Assembly: GCA_019925105.1 (NCBI GenBank)
Contig: JAHGAU010000021.1
Coordinates: forward strand, 186,001 to 250,000
Direction of reading: 5' to 3'
Length of the DNA stretch: 64,000 nt
Source: Niebla homalea
Lineage: Eukaryota > Ascomycota > Lecanoromycetes > Lecanorales > Ramalinaceae
Part shown: positions 48,762 to 60,668 of the stretch, piece after piece
Layout of the letters: each line of letters starts with the position of its first letter
Position numbering within the stretch: the first letter of the stretch is position 1
Notes under the pieces: generated by a model
The model's database searches: none
What the model was told of the DNA's origin: nothing
The model's input: the letters and a program-made list of their open reading frames with translations, nothing else
Position numbers and translations under genes: made by a program

Positions 48762-49944
48762 AGTGGACGTGTAGATGGGGAAAATTGGGGTAATGGGGAG
48801 GGGCGGAAGGCGTGGAAAAGGGACTTGCTTGGGTCCGGAGTGGGCGTGTGGTCGAGAGGTTTAAAGTCAACGAACAGTTCTTTTTTTCCGGCGATGTAGA
48901 TCGTAAATGGGGGACTCATCATTGAAACGAGGTCGAGGAGGCAGATGGGGTGGTGGGAATGTTGACTTGAAGGGCAAAGATTGCATGTAAGGGTCCCACA
49001 ACTTACCAAACTGCTTGCCCGTTTTAGTTGTTTTCTGCAGGGCCAGATGGTCGAAGCTTTATACTGTCACGTCACCAAACATAAAGTCGTGTCTGGATCC
49101 GCTGCCCTTTCGCTCATGCTCCCTTACTTTTCACTGCCCACGACCGAAGAAGGGGACCCAAACGAAGAGCTCATCCTGGTAAGACTGTGGCGCTCCCAAG
49201 GACGATTGGATATTCTAGGGAGATAGTAAAGCCTTTGAGCCCCAAGAGTGCCTGAAAGCCACTAGCAGGCACGGGTCTCTCCAACAAGCGATATGAATGA
49301 CAGGTGCTGAACGGTCAACGTCTGTCACTGAGACTACTGTTCTTCTGTGCAATAGTGGAAGTTGAGACCACGTACAATCAGAAGGTTCTTCGTGCACAGG
49401 TCTACCAGCTGTGGAGCTCTCTCATCGGACGCATAATCCCTTTTCAGGGTCAAGGTGTGAGAATAGGCTGTATGGAGATACCAATAGTCTCTTCATTCTC
49501 TCAAAGGCAGGCTGGTGCATCGAGTGGCGTCCGAGCGGTTTGAGAGATGTTCGAATAAGGTCTGAAGCTGAATAAATGCTCTTTGTTGACAGGCAGGGTC
49601 TCACCCGTCAGACAAGGGGCGGAAGCATCCAAGGCACGAGGCCACCATTCACGCTCGAAGCGCTCTTCCGCTCTCTGACAGGTCCAACTACGGGCTATCT
49701 TCTGCGTCAGAGCCTGTGTTTTGTTGGTCCTAACTTGACGAACCGGCGCAATAGTTAGCTTGATTTGGGCTCGCATGCGCCATGTTGGCCTTGATGAAGC
49801 AACAGCTTTAGAGGCAGCGGCCACATCTCTTGAGGAGATTCGTGATCAATGTGCCTGCTTGTCCACGGTACCAGCAGCCAGGGATGGCTTTGCTTAGGCT
49901 TTTGCCGGTCAAGAGGCTTGGATGCGTCTGCGACCTCTTTGATT
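48762..49944. other. Intergenic region, nothing recognised
   Basis: Only short overlapping frames on both strands. The first 250 bases, G-rich on the + strand, continue the low-complexity 3' end of the cupin gene. Confidence 0.4.
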
Positions 49945-50645
49945 TCAAATGAAGGGTGATCCACGCGTGGCGCTCAAATTGTTATGGGTCTCAAATACAA
50001 GATCATGCCCACCATTATAAGCTGGGCAGTCTGGTCCAGTCTGTCGAATGAAGAAGCTCATCTTCTTGGCATCAACGATCGATCCAGAGAAATGTGCGTC
50101 TATATCTTTCGAGGCACCGTAGAGTTCTTTCAACCATGGTCCCTCATTCTGGTAGGTGCTGCATCACCACCACTGACAACAAGCGCTTTTAAGAATGCCC
50201 TAGTCGTGCCAAATGATGTCGTCCAAGACGACGACTCCTGCAGGACCATCAAATCAACAATACCAGTAGGCGCTTTCGTTAAGACATAGAATCTCTTTCC
50301 CCTGACATATTGCCAGATGTTGAATTCTGGTCAGTCCTAGCTGAGGAGCAGGCGGGAGGAACGGTGATCAGGAGACCGGATTCAAGCTTCGCTCTCGGTC
50401 CAGTGACCCCGTGCTTGAGAGGAATCCTTACGCAATTCCATTGTAGTCGTATCTGATCCGACCTTACAGGCCTCCCCCGCACATGTGCCGGCCACCAGTC
50501 CCACTCGTAGCCACTTCGACGCTCCATATGGATCATGAGTTTCTCGGAGATTGTGAGATCGTCATATTCTGGCGATGAAACGTTGAAGTCATTATGCCAG
50601 ACGGCACTTGGTGGTTGGAAATGACGTTCTTTAAGTCAATCAATG
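49945..50645 (-). pseudogene. Unrecognised fungal gene or gene remnant (EWDWWP motif)
   Basis: Several minus-strand segments look genuinely coding but do not assemble into one frame. At about 50,445-50,640 a continuous reading passes VWHNDFNVSSPEYDDLTIS and MERRSGYEWDWWPAHV, ending QWNC before a GTAAGG donor. At about 50,150-50,300 another frame reads GKRFYVLTKAPTGIVDLMVL. At 49,945-50,133 a third reads KELYGASKDIDAHFSG, SIVDAKKMSFFIRQTGPDC and NGGHDLVFETHNN. The DWWP..RLxW phrase recalls uncharacterised fungal proteins I have seen, but I cannot name the family. Introns plus decay may explain the frame changes. The 5' end may extend to the open frame at 50,985-51,227. Confidence 0.35.
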
Positions 50646-52894
50646 TAAAGAATGCTTTTGTGCGCCTAGAGTAACCACCTGGTTAGTAGGGGGTCGACCT
50701 TTTAAGGGTCTGATTGGCTGAAATGAAAGGATGCCGGGATCTACTTACAATCAAAGGCCTTCGCGCTGAAGATCTCTGGGGATCAGGAGTAATTGTTTGC
50801 GAAAGCTGCCTCGGTTCGTACATTATTGTGGTGTGCCGCTGTAGTACAGCATATTACCGAGCCTTAGTCTTGCAGTGAGTCTCGAGCAAGGTTCCAATGA
50901 TTAATCTCGTCCTAGGTGGTGGGATTGATCGCTTATTGGGTTGGTCTTAGAAATGAGGCGCCGTTTCCTGCTCCTCTTAGAGTATTACCTCGCAAGCTTG
51001 ACTTCGGTCTCATCAAATACTTGCAGACTATGGGAAGCTGGGTAAGATCCCCGAAAGATAATTAGCCTGTCATCTGGGATGGATGGGAATGGTACAAGAG
51101 CCTCTTCGAGTGCGGCTGGATCGGTCACCCAGCAAATAGAGCTGTCAAGCGACAAAGCCTCGGGACGGTGATTGTTATCGCAGAAGTGGAGGCGAAGGGC
51201 CAGAAACATAGGTGATCTCGTCAACAAAGACTATCATAATAGCCTTCAGAATTGTCGTGGTCGCGAAATCGTCTCCGAAGATTCTTTTTCCAGCATAAAA
51301 TGCTTCACTGTATATATACTAGAACAACCTTGCATCCCCGCAGTTGAGGAAGCCACAACACAACTTGGTGTATTGGAATTGACTCTGACTGTCGGGCCGG
51401 GGTTCCTGGGTTCAAATCCACCAATGTGCAAGTGGATCAGGACTGATAAAACTGGTCTCAAGTAGTCGACAAACGTACAGGGTTGGAATCCACTGAAGGG
51501 ACCGAGCTGCACCGGGCAGCTGGTTTCCTTTTGCCATTTTTCAGGATTCGTGGATGCTTGGGAGTTCATCGTCGTTCCTGCCCTGTGCCATTGGGTCTTT
51601 ATGATGCGGATTTGCAGTGTCTTGTGCCATGTTGAACGAGAGAAAGCGGGCATGCGCGAGCAACTCACGAGCAATTATAACATTGATTGAACTGGCTTCT
51701 GCTAATTGCGAGGGTGCTAGTTTTCAAGTTCTATTCGGAGCTTGTCACACTTATACTATGGATCTACCTACCCTTGTGTAGATATCGCCGGGGTTGAGAT
51801 GACTGGGGAAAGAAGAGGGTTTGTTTGATGTCGTTCATGTCAGTCCCTCCCATGATCGTCATGTAAAAAATTTGGTGCAATTAAGCCTCTTGAGATGAGT
51901 GCGTATGCGGATTGTGAGGAATATCTTCCCTAGCCCATTGTATGAAAGGGTGTCTAATTTTGGAAACGGAGGCTTCGATTCGGGAAAATATTCATCCCTC
52001 CGAATGCGACTCTGAAGTGACCCAACGAGCCAACCTCGCAAGCTTACTTCTTACCTAACTATATGACACGGAATACGACGTCCTCGTAAATCCCTGCTCC
52101 ATGGCGTGGTAGCATGAAAAATCTTCTCTTAGCGACTCTGCGTAATCACACTGCATGTCTTACGAATCTTCCAACAATTTGGCCGGAGCACTGAGCTTCT
52201 CGCCGCCTTGAGGACTGTGGCTATTCCTCCATCTGCTATACCACTATCACGCAAACTTCTTGCAGCTTCTAAGAGTAGAATACAAGATATTTCTTCCTTC
52301 GAGATAGATGTTTGGATAATTCTGTACCGTCTGAAGCATTACTGACTACGCCCTTCACCCGATTCCGTTAATGTCTACAGTAAGATATCGCTGACTCAGC
52401 GTTGCAATTCATATCGTCGATGTCTTTGGATTTCCGTATTTGAAAAGGCGATACTGATCCCGCGATCTGCTTAGGTCTCTAGATCCTGGGGACGTTCTGT
52501 CCAATCTTGTCGATGCCTCAGAAGTCAGCTGTTGTACTAAGGAATGCTGACACTCAAAACTCTTGAAAGTGGGGGTAGAGAGGGTGCTGTGACTGCCAAT
52601 GAACAGGCAAAGAAAATGCCCGCCAACATCCACATTGCCAAAGTCTGACCGGCTCTTACCGATGCGTAAGCTGGGCAGGCATGATATGACCGCATCGACC
52701 TCTCGTTCCCCTACCTTGAAGGATTTTCTTCTTCGTGTAGTGGATTTGGAGAAGATATATAGACGACCACACATGGCCTCTTCTCGAGAAAACACGTACA
52801 GTTCAACCTAGCTAATCTCTCATCCTTTTCCCACCAGAGTCTGTCCATTCATTTGTTCATCATCCCTGCGTTCCCTCCAGACAAGCAAGACATT
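50646..52894. other. 2.2-kb intergenic region, no supported gene
   Basis: Minus-strand frames at 50,985-51,227 and 51,246-51,674 are open but have no recognisable domain; the first could be an upstream exon of the EWDWWP gene. A GGTTCAAATCC near 51,410 resembles a tRNA B box but lacks a foldable tRNA around it. The last 400 bases precede a small secreted-protein gene. Confidence 0.4.
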
Positions 52895-53334
52895 ATGAAG
52901 GTCACCTCAGCCCTCGCAAGCATCATCGCTTGCTTCACCGCCACGTAATCTTGCCCTGTGCCCCCTTCCCATCTTCATCTCTGACGCTATACCCCACAAC
53001 AGTACCATGGCTCAAGGTCCTATCTCCCCTTGCACGTACACCACCACCACCTGCTCTCAGTACACACAAGGTCCTACCCAGACCATCACCGTCTACGAGG
53101 TGCCCTTCACCTCAACAGCAACTTCATCGTTTGACTGCTCAGGCTGCGCTGAAGTTACCGTGGATACGGTGACATGTGGTAGACCGAGTGTTGTGAGTTC
53201 CATTTGTTCACAAACCTGTGAAGGCGATTGCTAAGATGTTGCGCCCACACAGACGCCATTTACCACGACGACGTTCGTCTACCTGGATGCGCAGACCACG
53301 ACCACCGTGGATGTGTGCAGCCCGACTGCTTGAA
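52895..53334 (+). CDS. Small secreted cysteine-containing protein (effector-like)
   Basis: Three exons, 52895-52944, 53003-53192 and 53254 to about 53334, with introns of 58 and 61 nt, give 321 nt (106 residues) in frame. The ATG at 52895 opens a signal peptide (MKVTSALASIIACFTA). The mature part is Thr-rich (TTTT stretches) with six cysteines spaced as SPC, TTC, DCSGC, VTC and DVC, which would allow three disulfides. There is no further domain, and the protein ends VDVCSPTA. Size, secretion and cysteine content fit the broad class of fungal small secreted proteins, some of which act at the host interface; that role is inference. It is isolated between two gene-poor gaps. Confidence 0.7.
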
Positions 53335-54121
53335 TGGAGATGGAGAAGTGAGGGATGCACCGCCAGATAGACTGGGTCGGTTGAATGCGGGAGAAAGGTA
53401 CAGGGAAAGATTAGAGTATAGGTCTTGATGCGGACTTATCGTCGTGTTTGGCAGCTATTGTAGGTAAAGAAAACCTTGCAGGAGGAATTGATGTGTCCTT
53501 CTCACAAGAATCCTCATATTTTATTAGATGCGCGATGTTCTAAGTGTATTCTAAGAGTATGGCAGAGCTTTTCGAAGCTGTACAGAAGTTATCTCGACCA
53601 GAGAAAGTAGGTCAAGCTGAGTGACTGGGGTAAGGTGTGTATGTAAAGCCAGAATCCCACTGTCGGTCGAAGCCAATGCAAGATTTTGAGCCAAACCACC
53701 GCTGAGCGGCTTTCAGGAAGAATGTAGGGCTGTTTCGTGACATTTGAGTCCATTTTGAGATGCTCATTAGCGGATGGCACCCTCTACTCTGCATCATTGG
53801 CAGCTTCTTACCACATCTGGATGATGTTTCATTCAGTAGAAAGCACGACGCAATTTCATAGTTCCCCTGCCAGCAGAAGGATATTGGAGCATTTTTCTGA
53901 AGAAAGAAGTCGCGAGATTACCAGAAAGTTACGGATGCCGCTAGTCTCTTCAGGGGTATGTGCGATATTCACATATAAAATTCACTCTCATCTTGCCACT
54001 GCACCCCATCCAAACCGTCCTCCTGAGTTGATCTCACCTAAATTATCTTCAACATGTCTGTGCAAACCTCCTATCTTCGTTGTTACACATCCCAGATCTT
54101 TCGTGGCATTTAATCATCACC
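53335..54121. other. Intergenic region, nothing recognised
   Basis: No coding frame of interest. A TATA-like ATATAAA near 53,970 lies about 150 bases upstream of the ankyrin gene start. Confidence 0.35.
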
Positions 54122-55184
54122 ATGGCCAACGTGGAGGACCGCAAGCAAGTGATCAAGCAGGCAGTTGAGGCTGGAGACCTCGGTAGATTGATCTTCCTCC
54201 TCGAGATCGAAGAAAGGATATGCATTGATCTTGCCGCAAAACATTGTGATGAAGCTTTGATGTATGCCCTTGTCGCGCAAAAGGGTCAAATCTTTGAATA
54301 CCTGCTCGCGCACGGAGCTGTTGTGGACATATACCTTATTGGTAGCCTGTCGTGGGGCTCTTTGAAGCTGCTTGTGGCCTCAAGCTGGGACATCAACACG
54401 ATTTTGCCCTCGGGTGGTACGCTGTTGTGGTAAGAGCCTCGCCTATCGCTACACGACTGTGTGGACTGTCTTTCCACGCTACGTCCTTGATCCTGATTCC
54501 TAGTCCAGGAGCTTCCTACAGTTCGAAAAATACGTCAAGTACCTTCTCGACCACGGAGCCGACCCGAATGTCGGCAATCGCGCAGACTCTCTTGATCCAA
54601 TCGACCTGTCGTTGAGTACGGACCATCCAAGTGATGTATTAGAGAGAGCCGCCATTCATGCCACTCCATCAGTCATGAATCTCTTGATTGCGCATGGTGC
54701 TCAACCTGAAAAAAGCCTCATTTTCCATAAAATCGCAGTCATGGGCTCTTTAGAGGGCAACCCTGATAGACTGCACGCGATGGTAGAATATCTTCAAGCA
54801 ATAGGACTGGACATTAACGAAGGGCTCGCATCCAATGCTAGACCCGACCACCTGTTTTCACCGTTGGATATAGCTATTACTTTTGATAACCTCGACATGG
54901 TACGGTTGCTACTGGAACATGGGGCCTGGCCTGGGACAAATAATTGGAGCTCTGCTCTTGCACGGTGCTACTTTCCTCCTAAGCATGCTATGGTCGATGT
55001 GCTTGAGATCTTCGAGCGGAGCTATCAGCAGGATCCGGAAGCGATGCAAGAGCTCTTCGGAACCGAGCCGCCGCCAGAGCAGCCTCACCCTATTGTCAAT
55101 AGCGAGGATGATGAATCCCTCCCGGACAAGGATGGACAGGCCCCTTGTGATGGTAGTAATTGGGCCTCACTGATACAGGTTTGA
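54122..55184 (+). CDS. Ankyrin-repeat protein
   Basis: Two exons (54122-54429 and 54509-55184) with a 79-nt intron sum to 984 nt (327 residues). Ankyrin-type helices recur: AVEAGDLGRLIFLLE, EALMYALVAQKGQIFEYLLAHGA, then KYVKYLLDHGADPNVGNRAD, ATPSVMNLLIAHGAQPEKS, and PLDIAITFDNLDMVRLLLEHGA. The C-terminal 60 residues are acidic and Pro-rich with no repeat. Ankyrin repeats mediate protein-protein contacts; no catalytic domain is present, so the partner and process are unknown. The start at 54122 (CACCATGG, a good Kozak-like context) is preferred over upstream non-ATG codons. Such short stand-alone ankyrin genes are common and variable in filamentous fungi. Confidence 0.82.
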
Positions 55185-57049
55185 GTCCGGCACTTCGCGC
55201 CCGACTGAGCGAAGGATCCCTATTCCAATTAAGTGTGACAGTCTACCTGGGATACTAGGAATGTACCTAGCCAGAAGCTCCGTAAGGCCTGGAGCCCTAC
55301 TTTAGGATCACTTGACTCTGTCAGATGTCAATGAAAATATGTAGCGTGAGACTACACAAAGTCTGCACCCTTGTCTTGTACTCAAATTTCTCTTAGATAC
55401 AAGAAATCAAACCAATCTAAACAGCATAGTTACCAGCACATGTCCTCCTTGCTGACCCAAAAAGCCAGTGTCCACGGGGCCCTCGCCATCTGCCTCTCCT
55501 ATACAATACTACATTACACACAGCCATTGACCTCCCCCAACTACCTGCTGTCCCAACAACCACCCCGTCTCCCTGAATTGCATTGGCAGACATGCCTTCC
55601 TTACCCCATCCACCCACCACCCCGGATCAACAACGTCCAATTGATTGCGGAGCAAGGTAAATATTATACTAAACCCAAAGCTTCATATGAGATCCATCAC
55701 CACTAGAACATAAACTTCATCCATCAATCTCTCCAATTGTGCCACCAATCCGTCATAACCGCCTCAGCACCAACTCACCTCATGGGGCCAACATGGAATA
55801 CCTGTCCCACAACAACCCTATCCCTCCTCCCCCAGTGGTGCTCCTCCACACAAATAAACCCCACTTCCAATCCATTCTTCTTCTTCTCTTCCACACCGCG
55901 TGATCAATCCCTCCCCCCAAAAAAACAAGAAGACCAAAACCCCATTCCACCACGACAAGGTGACATCCCCCCCTGCCCCCGGCTCATCACAATCCTTTTT
56001 GTTGTCTCACACACACACACACACATCCCCAAATCAAGAGAAACAATCACAACCACCATCCTACACACGTGCGCCGGGCAGGTGTGGTGGGTGTGGGGGG
56101 GTTGGTTGTAAGTGCCTCAGCCGCTCGTCATGATGGTTTTGGTGATTACTGACCTGCCCCCGCCCTTGACACCCTGATGAAGAAGAAGGAGGAGGAGGAG
56201 AAGACGAAGAAGACGAAGAAGACGAAGAAGACGAAGAAGACGAAGAAGAAGAAGCAGCAGCACCGCACCTCCGTGAACCTCCTCACTCATCCGCCACGAC
56301 AACTGTTTTTTTTGTTTGTTGTTGGCGAAGGCAAGAGAAGAAAAGAAAGGAAAGGAAAAGAAGTCGGGGATGGATGGATGAGAGAGCACCGACCAACCAA
56401 CCAACCAACCATACCATTGGATGGACGGTGGAGTGTGCGTATAGTTAGGCCCGATTTATTGTTTATTGTTTGTTTGTTTGTTGGTTGGGGGAGGGGGGGG
56501 AGGAAGCCGTCGGCAGCAAGGAGGGGGGGGAAAAGCAAACAACGCATGCATCGAAGTATGGTTGGTTGGTTGGTGAACCGGATGCAAGAAAGAACAAAGG
56601 GATTTACCTCCAATTTCGGGGGGGGGGGTAGGGATTCTTCATGACTTCTTTCCAGAAGAAGTCGTGGAGAAAGAGAGAACTTTTGGCAAGTTCTTGATCG
56701 GATGTGGGAATGTCATGATTCGCACGAGTTGTTTTGCGGGCAAGGAAGAGCAAAAGTAGCAGAAACGCCCAAGATGTGCGGAACACCTACGCTCGCTATC
56801 AAATTGTGATAATACCCCGATTCCGCTCGCTCGCTCGCTCGCTCCAAGCCATATATGCTATTGTTGTTGCTGCTTACCGTGATGCTCTTCTGCCCGCCTT
56901 GCGTACCACGGTAATACCTAGCCATACCCTGTATCATGCATCCCGTTCTGTAGAACCATACCCATTGCCAATCAACACCGCTCTCCAATGCCCCCTTCCC
57001 ACCCCTCCACACGTTGATCTCCCGAGCCAACACTTTCTCCCGGTCCGAT
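55185..57049. other. Intergenic region with dense microsatellites
   Basis: No gene. It holds a CA run (about 56,008-56,027), a GACGAAGAA run (about 56,180-56,265), ACCA repeats near 56,395, TTTG/TTGG runs (about 56,460-56,580), poly-G near 56,620 and CGCT repeats near 56,825. Open frames here are products of these repeats. The right part is the 3' region of the minus-strand gene that follows. Confidence 0.6.
56177..56265. repeat. GACGAAGAA-type purine microsatellite
   Basis: A purine-only tract: GAAGAAGGAGGAGGAG, followed by about six units of GACGAAGAA and then GAAGAAGCAGCAG. Intergenic; no protein assigned. Confidence 0.85.
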
Positions 57050-59314
57050 CTACCAAGCCCAACTCCCCTTCCTTGGAATGCCACCCCACCCGGAGTTCGC
57101 GCCCCTCGCCAACCCCTGCTCACTCTCCGGCCTCGTGTGCCGTCCCTGGCCCTTACCCCCTTGCTCCTTCTCTTCTCGTTCTTCGACATCCCACCCACGC
57201 TGCTGACTGCCCCATTCCCAGACGTACAGGCGGAGGGCGAGCCATCGTTCCCCCATGCCTCCCTCCCTGTCTGCTTCGCACCCGCCCCCCGCCCGGCCGA
57301 CACGCGGATCCACGCAGCCAGTGCCTTCGGGTGCGCCGATGTAGCCGCTTGCGTTGGATTGAGGAGAGGAGTCGTCTTTGCGCAGTTGCTCGATAGGAAT
57401 GCGGGTGATGCGGCATAGCTCCTCGTCGTAGGGCCGGGCGAGGGTCGGGTAGCCGAGCGAGAGGTAGTTGTACAGCTGCGTCACGAACTCATCGGGAAAC
57501 TCCTCTGCCAGGGATTTAGTCTTGGTAAGGGGTGCTGTGCCAGCAGCAGCAGCGGCAGTATCAGTGGCAGCTGCAGATGGTGAGGCAGGGGTTTTGACGG
57601 GATAGAGAGTGGTCGCCGGAGGGGTTGCTGGGAGTGAGAGATGTTGCGTTGTAGTTTTAGTGGGGGACCGCTGCGATTGGGTGGATTTGGAGGAGAAGGA
57701 GGAGTTGGAGAAGGGGTCGCCTCGTTCCAGGGCAGGTGTGAGGAGGCCTGTTTGGATGGCTTTCGGTGGGGCTAGCGCGGCTTGCGCGGACGCCGCGTTG
57801 ACGCCCATCCAGAGTCCAGTCTGCGAGGTACTGCGGGAAGCACCGCCGCCGGGTGTCCAGAGGCCTGTATGCTGCTGTTGGGCCTCAGAGGAAGCACCGC
57901 CGTGAGATTTGGGGTATTGGTGCACGTCCAGGCGGGTTTGCTGCGGGGATAGGCATCTGGGATAGCAGAGGTCTTCGCCGGCCATGGGTGGGGAGGCAGC
58001 TTTACGCATGGTGGTGGTTTCATTGTCTTTTTGATAGGCGGTGATGACTCCCGGTGGTTGAGGAGCGGCGCTGGATGCTGGAAGTGCTCCTCGCTGCTGC
58101 TGCTGCTGCTGCTGGGCGACCGACTTGCGACGGGCACCAAATTCGGGTTCGACGGTGTCATTGTTTGTAGCCCAGGCTTGCTGACGTTGTTCTTCGAGGC
58201 GGCTTTGATGTTTGCGCATCTCTTGCATGTCCCACCCTGCTGTAGACTCGCGGTGACGGCTGGATTCTCGGATTTGAGATTCGTTGTCCTCTTCTTCGTC
58301 AGAGCTCTCCCCAGGCTCATTCACGTTGAGCTTGCCCACATGTATGGCAGCATCCGATCCATCATCCGAGTCCTGATCCCCGGCCCAATGGTTGACTTGC
58401 TCGTGGACATTCTCATTGGGGTATGCTGCCAGGGCTTGCTCTCGTAACTGTTTCTCGGCCGCGCTTGCAGCCAGAGAAAGCAAGTATCCGGAGAAGCGTT
58501 CATCCTCACTGTCGCGGGCTGTCAAAGGGTGCGTCTTTTTTCTCCGTCTCTTCCGCCTCGCATGCTTGGTCAAATCCGAGTCAGCTGAAGGGGAGGTGGT
58601 GAGGGAGGGGACGTCGGAAGAGCCACTCGAGTCGTCTTCGGTTTCGGACGTTGATGTTATAGCTGGCAGATCAGGAATGCGAAAGGAATGCCTCCGCGGT
58701 GTCTTTTCGGCCAGCTTAGATGAGGAGAATTTGGATTCTGGCGGGACTCGAGGAATGTCTTCAGCGCTGGCTATAGGAGAATTGTCTGGCGGGCCAGGTG
58801 CAAGGTCAGGGCGTTTGCGTCTCATGTGAAGAGGGAGATCATCTTGTGAGCCAGATGTGAATGGAGATTCCTGATTTGATAAGGGGGGAGTGCCGTTCTC
58901 GTCCCTGGCTGTATCACTCGAAGCGTCGGAAGATGTATTCCTCCTCGATCGACGACTGGTCTCTATCATTTCGGGGGCAAATTTCCGTCTCGGCTTGGAT
59001 GAGAAGCAGGAGGAGTCGGAAGCGAGTGGTTCGGGTTGATTTGACGTAATGCCAATAAGACCGCTGGCGTCACTAGACGTATTGCTGCTTTCGCTCTGTT
59101 GCTTCTCGAATTCCCCTTTGTGGGCGGCCGAGGAAGATGCATGACGGGAATGGGTAGAGGAGGATGAGTGGGCAGAAGTGGTTTCGACGGGTTGAGGTAA
59201 TGAGCGGAGGGGGGAATTGGTTGAAGTCGTTCCATCATTACCGCTGCGGTCACTTCTCCTTTCCGTTTCCTCCACCGGCTGCGGAAGTGGCTTGCGCGAT
59301 GAAGGAGGAGCCAT
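57050..59314 (-). CDS. Conserved fungal protein of unknown function, disordered N-terminus
   Basis: An uninterrupted 754-codon frame on the minus strand, starting MAPPSSRKPLPQPVEE. Residues 1-560 are Ser/Pro/Glu-rich and probably disordered, with a basic cluster HARRKRRRKKTH that could be a nuclear localisation signal and a short poly-Gln run (near 58,100). The conserved part is C-terminal: FPDEFVTQLYNYLSLGYP, LARPYDEELCRITRIPIEQL, then WLALRLYVWEWGSQQ and a terminal PRKGSWAW. This combination matches an uncharacterised family that I believe is widespread in ascomycetes; no function is known to me. A short intron within the last 100 codons cannot be excluded, but is not needed. Confidence 0.75.
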   Translation of the reverse strand: MAPPSSRKPLPQPVEETERRSDRSGNDGTTSTNSPLRSLPQPVETTSAHSSSSTHSRHASSSAAHKGEFEKQQSESSNTSSDASGLIGITSNQPEPLASDSSCFSSKPRRKFAPEMIETSRRSRRNTSSDASSDTARDENGTPPLSNQESPFTSGSQDDLPLHMRRKRPDLAPGPPDNSPIASAEDIPRVPPESKFSSSKLAEKTPRRHSFRIPDLPAITSTSETEDDSSGSSDVPSLTTSPSADSDLTKHARRKRRRKKTHPLTARDSEDERFSGYLLSLAASAAEKQLREQALAAYPNENVHEQVNHWAGDQDSDDGSDAAIHVGKLNVNEPGESSDEEEDNESQIRESSRHRESTAGWDMQEMRKHQSRLEEQRQQAWATNNDTVEPEFGARRKSVAQQQQQQQRGALPASSAAPQPPGVITAYQKDNETTTMRKAASPPMAGEDLCYPRCLSPQQTRLDVHQYPKSHGGASSEAQQQHTGLWTPGGGASRSTSQTGLWMGVNAASAQAALAPPKAIQTGLLTPALERGDPFSNSSFSSKSTQSQRSPTKTTTQHLSLPATPPATTLYPVKTPASPSAAATDTAAAAAGTAPLTKTKSLAEEFPDEFVTQLYNYLSLGYPTLARPYDEELCRITRIPIEQLRKDDSSPQSNASGYIGAPEGTGCVDPRVGRAGGGCEADREGGMGERWLALRLYVWEWGSQQRGWDVEEREEKEQGGKGQGRHTRPESEQGLARGANSGWGGIPRKGSWAW

Positions 59315-60204
59315 TACTTCACTTCACATCTACATACAGCAGCAGCATACCGGCTGTGCTGTGTTGCAGAAGGATGAAGGCCAAAGGGGGATGGCCAGGG
59401 TAGGAAGAGGACCCTAGACGGTCGTCCCTACATGTCAATTCAACGGGTAGCGTCGTGCAGTCCGCTTTCCCAAGATAAAAAGGTTTTGGATCGTCCTCGG
59501 GCCCACCAATTAACATAATTAACATACCACTACTAAGAGCTAGCAGCGAGAACGGGGCATGACAGATGGCTTTGTAATTGGCCCATTGCTGCTCTAGCAC
59601 CTCTTAGCTTTACCGAGAAAAGCAGAACCCAATTGGATTTGGCGCGGCAAATAATAGGATTATAGGACCCTGCAACAAGGCCTAGGCTGCAGCAGCAATG
59701 ACGTCGTCCGCCACAATGGGCCTTTCCCATGACCCCTAATTGGCATTTTGACGATAACATGCAGCTCAGGTACACATGAATGGGCCAAACATCTTCATTT
59801 TGGTGATGTCGCATCGTGCTTATCAAGTCACTCCAAGATCAATATCTAGATTTCATTGTTCGTATCTTTGGTACGGGTGGGGGCCACCCAACCATCCATT
59901 CACATCAACCTGGCTCAAGGCGGTCAATCCAGGCTAAGAGTTATTAGTGATCTAGGCTTCCAACTTACCTAAAGCTTGGCTAAAGTACAAAGCGATCATG
60001 AGATTCATGACCAAGACTGTGGGGAGGTTTCGGAAAAGGACCCTTAGCCAAAGTACTAAGTCACTTTACGCGCGTTTCTTTTCGAGCGATAGATCGGCGA
60101 CTTCTGCAGGCCTTAGCATGCAGTACCGAGCAGGAGACTCTCGGATGTGGGTGTTGGAAGCAGCATTGCATATACAGGACAAATATAAGTTCTTGGTAGC
60201 TTAA
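59315..60204. other. Intergenic region, nothing recognised
   Basis: Promoter side of the minus-strand gene ending at 59314. No coding frame or repeat was identified before the MITE. Confidence 0.4.
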
Positions 60205-60206
60205 TA

Positions 60207-60420
60207 CGGAAAATGACACTAAAAGTCCTGGACAGCCTGTAGTTTGGGTTGATCGGGTAAGTTACAAGCAGCTCCGGGGGCCCCTGGCCTAAGGAAAGAC
60301 CCCCGGAAATAAGACTCAGGCCCACGTTATAGGGATACGTTTTGGGCATTATCGCCTAAATAGCAGGGCCCCCTAAGTTAGGATTTTAGCGCTGTCCAGG
60401 ACTTTTAGTGTCATCTTCCG
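60207..60420. mobile_element. 214-bp MITE, Tc1/mariner-like (TA duplication)
   Basis: Terminal inverted repeats of about 29 bp start at 60207 and end at 60420. Each begins CGGAARATGACACTAAAAG and ends in CTGGACAG; the two arms differ at one position (A or G). A TA dinucleotide flanks both ends (60205-60206 and 60421-60422), the target duplication of the Tc1/mariner superfamily. The interior is non-coding and GC-rich. It therefore needs a transposase encoded elsewhere. The near-perfect arms suggest recent activity, and it lies about 250 bases downstream of the GW-rich gene. Confidence 0.85.
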
Positions 60421-60668
60421 TAGCTTTGATCTTTGATGCGCTCGCTCACGCTGTTGATCCTCGGAAATAAGACCGCACAGTGCCCGAACTCTGCATCTTA
60501 CTTCGGGGTGCCGGTTGATAGGTTTAATGCTCACCACCGACGTCCGTCCGCGAGCGCGGTACCTTCGGAGCAAGCAATAAGAGCCATTTCGCTTGTACCC
60601 AAAACGGCCGCGAAGACGAGGACCCTTGGCGGTACATCGTGATGCCCGCCCATTTCCCTGCATTCGCA

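Noticed and set aside
51400..51430. tRNA-like B box (GGTTCAAATCC)
   Set aside because: The flanks do not pair as T-stem or acceptor stem, and no A box stands at the right distance.
56177..56644. Lys/Glu-rich 155-codon frame
   Set aside because: It is a translation of the GACGAAGAA microsatellite and adjoining simple repeats.
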